This document shows positions 43,307 to 46,036 of a DNA stretch of 46,036 bases, piece by piece (position 1 is the stretch's first letter; each line of letters begins with the position of its first letter). The notes beneath the pieces were generated by a model, which had not been told where the DNA came from, ran no database searches, and saw only the letters and a list, made by a program, of their open reading frames with translations. This DNA comes from Candidatus Neomarinimicrobiota bacterium (GTDB lineage Bacteria; Fidelibacterota; SORT01). The stretch is from the NCBI GenBank assembly GCA_022567655.1, contig JADFGO010000005.1, positions 1 through 46,036 of the forward strand, in the 5' to 3' direction. A program made the translations under genes and the position numbers.

Positions 43307-45108
43307 ACAATTCAGCGCATAAATTCCACATCCCGGTAATGGGTACCGGATTTACCATAGATACACCTATAAGGATCGCCAAGCTCGGCATCTCATCCGT
43401 TATTTCTATTATTGACGATATGCTCATTGAACAAATGAGAAAATTCCACGCAGAACGTGTCGGAGAATCTTATGAGGAGATTCCCCGCAAGAGCAAAGAC
43501 TCACGCTTGCGTAGAATAAGGAAATATCTGAACCTTGTTGACCGTATTGTTAAAAAAGAGATGGACTCTCTCCGCAAATCTCCTTTTGAACCGGGCAGCG
43601 ATATTACGCGCTATTTCGGAATGCTCCCGGACTCACCACTGAAGGACGAATATCTCAAGATGCTTGATGAAGAAGACCCGAAAATCAGAGAGCAGATGCA
43701 GGATGAACTTCGCGAGAAGGCTGTTCCGGGAAGCATCGACGTCAATATAATGACCAAAATTGACAGAAACGGAGCCAAGGGAAACGAAGATCTTCCTATC
43801 GGGCAAAGCGATGCGCTTCTTGCTCTTAGAGCTTTTGCCGAGAGCACATTGAACTCTTCCGTAATCTTTTCTGCGGGTCTTAACCTGAGATTGTACGCAT
43901 ACATAGCCAATTTCGCTGACTTCTTTCCGAACAAACTCGGAGAGATAAAAAAGCGCATAATATTAAAAGTAAGTGATTTCAGATCTGGCGCCATACAAGG
44001 AAAATACCTTGCCAAAAAGGGACTTTGGGTCTCCGAATTCAGAATCGAATCCGGACTCAATTGCGGCGGACACGCATTCGCCACAAAAGGCAATCTGATG
44101 GGTCCCATATTAGAAGAGTTTAGAGAACAGAGAGACGCTCTTAAAGAAAAGTTATTTGATATTTACACCAAAGCGCTTAACAAAATCGGTAAAATTGTGC
44201 CGTCCTCACCTCCGGAGGTCAGTCTGACCGTTCAGGGCGGAATCGGTACGAATGAAGAGAGGAAATTTCTACATAAACGTTACAAGGTTGACGCGACAGG
44301 CTGGGCAACGCCTTTCCTTCTCGTTTCAGAAGTAACCAACTTAGATGAGGACCACAGAGATCGGCTCGCAAAGGCTGGAAAAGATGATGTTCATTTAAGC
44401 GATGCATCACCTTTGGGTCTGCCGTTCTGGGTGCTGAAAAATTCGGCAGCCGTGGAAGAAGTAAATAGACTCGTTTCAATCGGCAAGCCCGGAAGCGCCT
44501 GTCCGAAAGGCTTTCTTATTTCCAACTCAGAATTCACCGATCATCATATTTGTGCTTCTTCGAGAAATTTTGTGAAAAGAAAACTTCCAACTCTCGGGTC
44601 GAATGGATATGCCGAAAACGTAGTTGCAGTACAACGAGAACATGTTCTTGCGAAAGCATGTCTCTGCCGTGACTTAGCGGTACCCGCTACCCAAAAACTC
44701 AATGTCAAAAGGGATGGAAGGACACTTATCTGCTGCGGACCCGGAATTACCAGTTTCTCTAAAAAGACAACGCTTGAAGAAATGGTTGATCACATTTACG
44801 GCAGAATATCGCTTCTCACAGACTCCGACAGACCACATATGTTCATCAAAGAACTCAAACTCTATGTCGAATACATTAGAAAAGAAGTCGAGCAATATAA
44901 ACTGGAACTCTCAATTAGAACGCCGAAATATTTCCGCGAATTCAAGAAAAACATAAAAGACGGGATTGAGTATTACAGTACCCTCGTGGAAGATTTTATA
45001 GACGAACAACGGGAACAATTTCTAACAGAACTCGATAGTCTCAGCAAGGAACTCGACACCATTCTGACTGATAAATTACTTGAACTTCAACCTGTCCCCA
45101 CCATATAA
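43303..45108 (+). CDS. Large conserved-looking protein of unknown function, apparent ATA start
   Basis: About 601 aa from the proposed start, or 589 from the first ATG at 43339. I believe HKFHIPVMGTGFTIDTPIRIAK, the N-terminus including 8 residues before that ATG, is the conserved form, so the ATG is probably too late. The only possible upstream start in frame is ATA at 43303, which has AAGGAG six bases before it. Visible features are GLNCGGHAFATKGNLMGPILEEF near the middle and ACPKGFLISNSEF. A cysteine-rich part follows (HHICASS, AKACLCRDLAVPA, LICCGPGITSFSK). A long charged helical C-terminus of about 130 residues is likely coiled coil. There is no signal or membrane segment. The paired cysteines suggest metal or Fe-S binding; function not recognised. 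Confidence 0.75.
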   Translation: MNNSAHKFHIPVMGTGFTIDTPIRIAKLGISSVISIIDDMLIEQMRKFHAERVGESYEEIPRKSKDSRLRRIRKYLNLVDRIVKKEMDSLRKSPFEPGSDITRYFGMLPDSPLKDEYLKMLDEEDPKIREQMQDELREKAVPGSIDVNIMTKIDRNGAKGNEDLPIGQSDALLALRAFAESTLNSSVIFSAGLNLRLYAYIANFADFFPNKLGEIKKRIILKVSDFRSGAIQGKYLAKKGLWVSEFRIESGLNCGGHAFATKGNLMGPILEEFREQRDALKEKLFDIYTKALNKIGKIVPSSPPEVSLTVQGGIGTNEERKFLHKRYKVDATGWATPFLLVSEVTNLDEDHRDRLAKAGKDDVHLSDASPLGLPFWVLKNSAAVEEVNRLVSIGKPGSACPKGFLISNSEFTDHHICASSRNFVKRKLPTLGSNGYAENVVAVQREHVLAKACLCRDLAVPATQKLNVKRDGRTLICCGPGITSFSKKTTLEEMVDHIYGRISLLTDSDRPHMFIKELKLYVEYIRKEVEQYKLELSIRTPKYFREFKKNIKDGIEYYSTLVEDFIDEQREQFLTELDSLSKELDTILTDKLLELQPVPTI

Positions 45109-45339
45109 GCCTGGCTTCTAATAGTATTTATTACCCCTAAGTTTTGTCCGATTCTCATAAAGGTTCGTTTATCGAACGGTTCGCCCCGTGCCTCGAAAGC
45201 TAATTGTCAAAAACGCTCGTTTTCATGAGTTTTTGGACTGCGAAATGCTGTGTCATAAGTGGGGTTTATGAGACAGATTTAAGAACTTTAGGCTTGTGTT
45301 AACTTTTGGGGGCAAGGTCATTATCCTCTTTTAAAATTC
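45109..45339. other. Intergenic region, no gene seen
   Basis: Between the unknown 601-aa gene and the broken locus. It holds a small hairpin GTTCG-TTTAT-CGAAC at 45163-45177 and otherwise nothing recognised. Confidence 0.4.
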
Positions 45340-45810
45340 TTAGAAAAAAACATGCAATTCTGCAACTAATCTATCTTGGTTTAGCTGCCGGTTCTGAGGT
45401 ATGAACCGATTGACGTTGTAGAAAATTGAAAATTGTATGTGTTGAACAGGAAAAATTTCCCATCCAAACCTTATTCGCTCCTGACCATCTCTACTTAACT
45501 CAATATCTGAGTTTCTATCGAAAAGATTATAAGATATCTTAAAATTGTGACCTCTAATTAAAAGGAAATTCAGTTCAGCAAGATACGCGTATTGCTTGAT
45601 TGAAAACACATTTAACTGGTCAACTTCCCCAAGTAGAGTGAATCTACCTGCGTGAAAACCTACAAAAGATCCCAATATTTTGCTATTAGACGTCTCAGTA
45701 GATTTTTGCCATGAGATTCCAATTCGCCAATATTCCTTTACCAATGAGGCTACACCGGAGAATTGATTCAGTGTAATCGCTGAAATTACTGATAAATCTC
45801 CGGGTTCAAA
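45340..45810 (-). pseudogene. C-terminal fragment of an outer-membrane beta-barrel protein
   Basis: About 156 codons with alternating polar and hydrophobic strands (YWRIGISWQKS, FTLLGEVDQLNVF, RIRFGWEIFPVQHIQFSIFYNVN) and a final aromatic strand ending LVAELHVFF. This is the pattern of porin-like barrels inserted by the BAM machinery. No signal peptide or N-terminal barrel is present. In frame, it follows directly on a piece of aldehyde dehydrogenase, so it has lost its own beginning. The fused 180-aa frame 45340-45882 could be translated but would not make a normal barrel. Confidence 0.6.
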
Positions 45811-46033
45811 TCCCATTTCCAGTGCCATCAAAGTGGCATACTCTTCCTTATCATCACGGAGAACCTGTGCGGCACTCTTCATCAGCTTTGCCCTCTCAGC
45901 AAAGCTTGCTGCTCCTCCATCTGAGGAAATCTTCGTGTGCTTGCTCTATGATGCCCTTGACCTCTTCTGACGTAAACTCCTCATACTGTCTGATAGTTTC
46001 TCCTGTTGCAGGATTAACAGCTTCAATTGACAT
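45811..46033 (-). pseudogene. N-terminal remnant of succinate-semialdehyde-type aldehyde dehydrogenase
   Basis: From the ATG at 46033 the frame reads MSIEAVNPATGETIRQYEEF, then AHEDFLRWR, and stops at TGA 45896-45898 after 45 codons. A frame shifted by one base continues ASFAERAKLM, then KSAAQVLRDDKEEY and ATLMALEMG. The two halves join to the usual NAD(P)-dependent succinate-semialdehyde dehydrogenase N-terminus if one base near 45905-45915 is treated as inserted. After MALEMG at about 45811 the similarity stops and the barrel fragment begins. The catalytic cysteine and most of the roughly 455-residue enzyme are missing. It is therefore a frameshifted, truncated gene. Confidence 0.7.
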
Positions 46034-46036
46034 TAC

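Noticed and set aside
1-46036. CRISPR arrays, tRNA or rRNA genes, prophage or intact insertion sequences
   Set aside because: No regularly spaced repeats, no tRNA-like cloverleaf or rRNA sequence, and no transposase or integrase frames were found by reading.

Overview
The window looks like chromosomal DNA of a Gram-negative bacterium of the FCB (Bacteroidetes/Chlorobi-like) side of the tree, possibly Marinimicrobia/SAR406 or a relative. This placement is an inference. It rests on an 11-subunit complex I of the kind common in Bacteroidetes/Chlorobi, a possible remnant of a type IX secretion C-terminal signal (40994-41131), an outer-membrane barrel fragment, and intermediate GC. I saw no rRNA, tRNA, CRISPR array, phage or intact insertion sequence.

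Layout. (1) 1-3050, minus strand: molybdenum cofactor genes moaB and moeA, translationally coupled to a GlcD-type FAD-linked oxidase that runs off the left edge. (2) 3051-3447: a hairpin-rich intergenic region. (3) 3448-18803, minus: one very tight operon of an acyl-CoA thioesterase, nuoA-C-D-E-F-G-H-J-K-L-M, a NhaD-type Na+/H+ antiporter, an unknown 191-aa protein, nuoN and cobO. (4) 18986-29086, minus: a second complex I operon, nuoA-B-C-D-H-I-J-K-L-M-N. (5) 29279-34754: proline dehydrogenase, a secreted LIM/DA1-like metallopeptidase, an ABC-2 exporter, a pteridine-reductase-like SDR, a 3-methyladenine glycosylase and a 62-aa protein. (6) 35059-39571: a mitochondrial-type citrate synthase, an AlkD-like repair protein, a 105-aa unknown, a sodium:solute symporter and a flavin reductase. 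(7) 39735-46033: two CBS-domain proteins, a 449-bp gap with a secretion-signal remnant and a 28-bp perfect palindrome, typA, a large unknown protein with an apparent AUA start, and a broken chimeric locus at the right edge.

The main point of interest is the pair of complex I operons. Operon 1 has the NADH module (E, F, G) but no nuoB or nuoI. Operon 2 has nuoB and nuoI but no E, F or G. Every other subunit is present twice. Either the two machines share the Fe-S connecting subunits, or the operon 1 enzyme takes B and I from elsewhere in the genome. Operon 1 also carries a sodium/proton antiporter and an unknown protein between nuoM and nuoN, which suggests a link to sodium or proton circuits. 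Proline dehydrogenase, citrate synthase and the FAD-linked oxidase fit a respiring heterotroph that would feed such a chain.

Starts were chosen by family N-termini, Shine-Dalgarno spacing and stop/start overlaps. TTG starts are unusually frequent, and one CTG and one ATA start are proposed.
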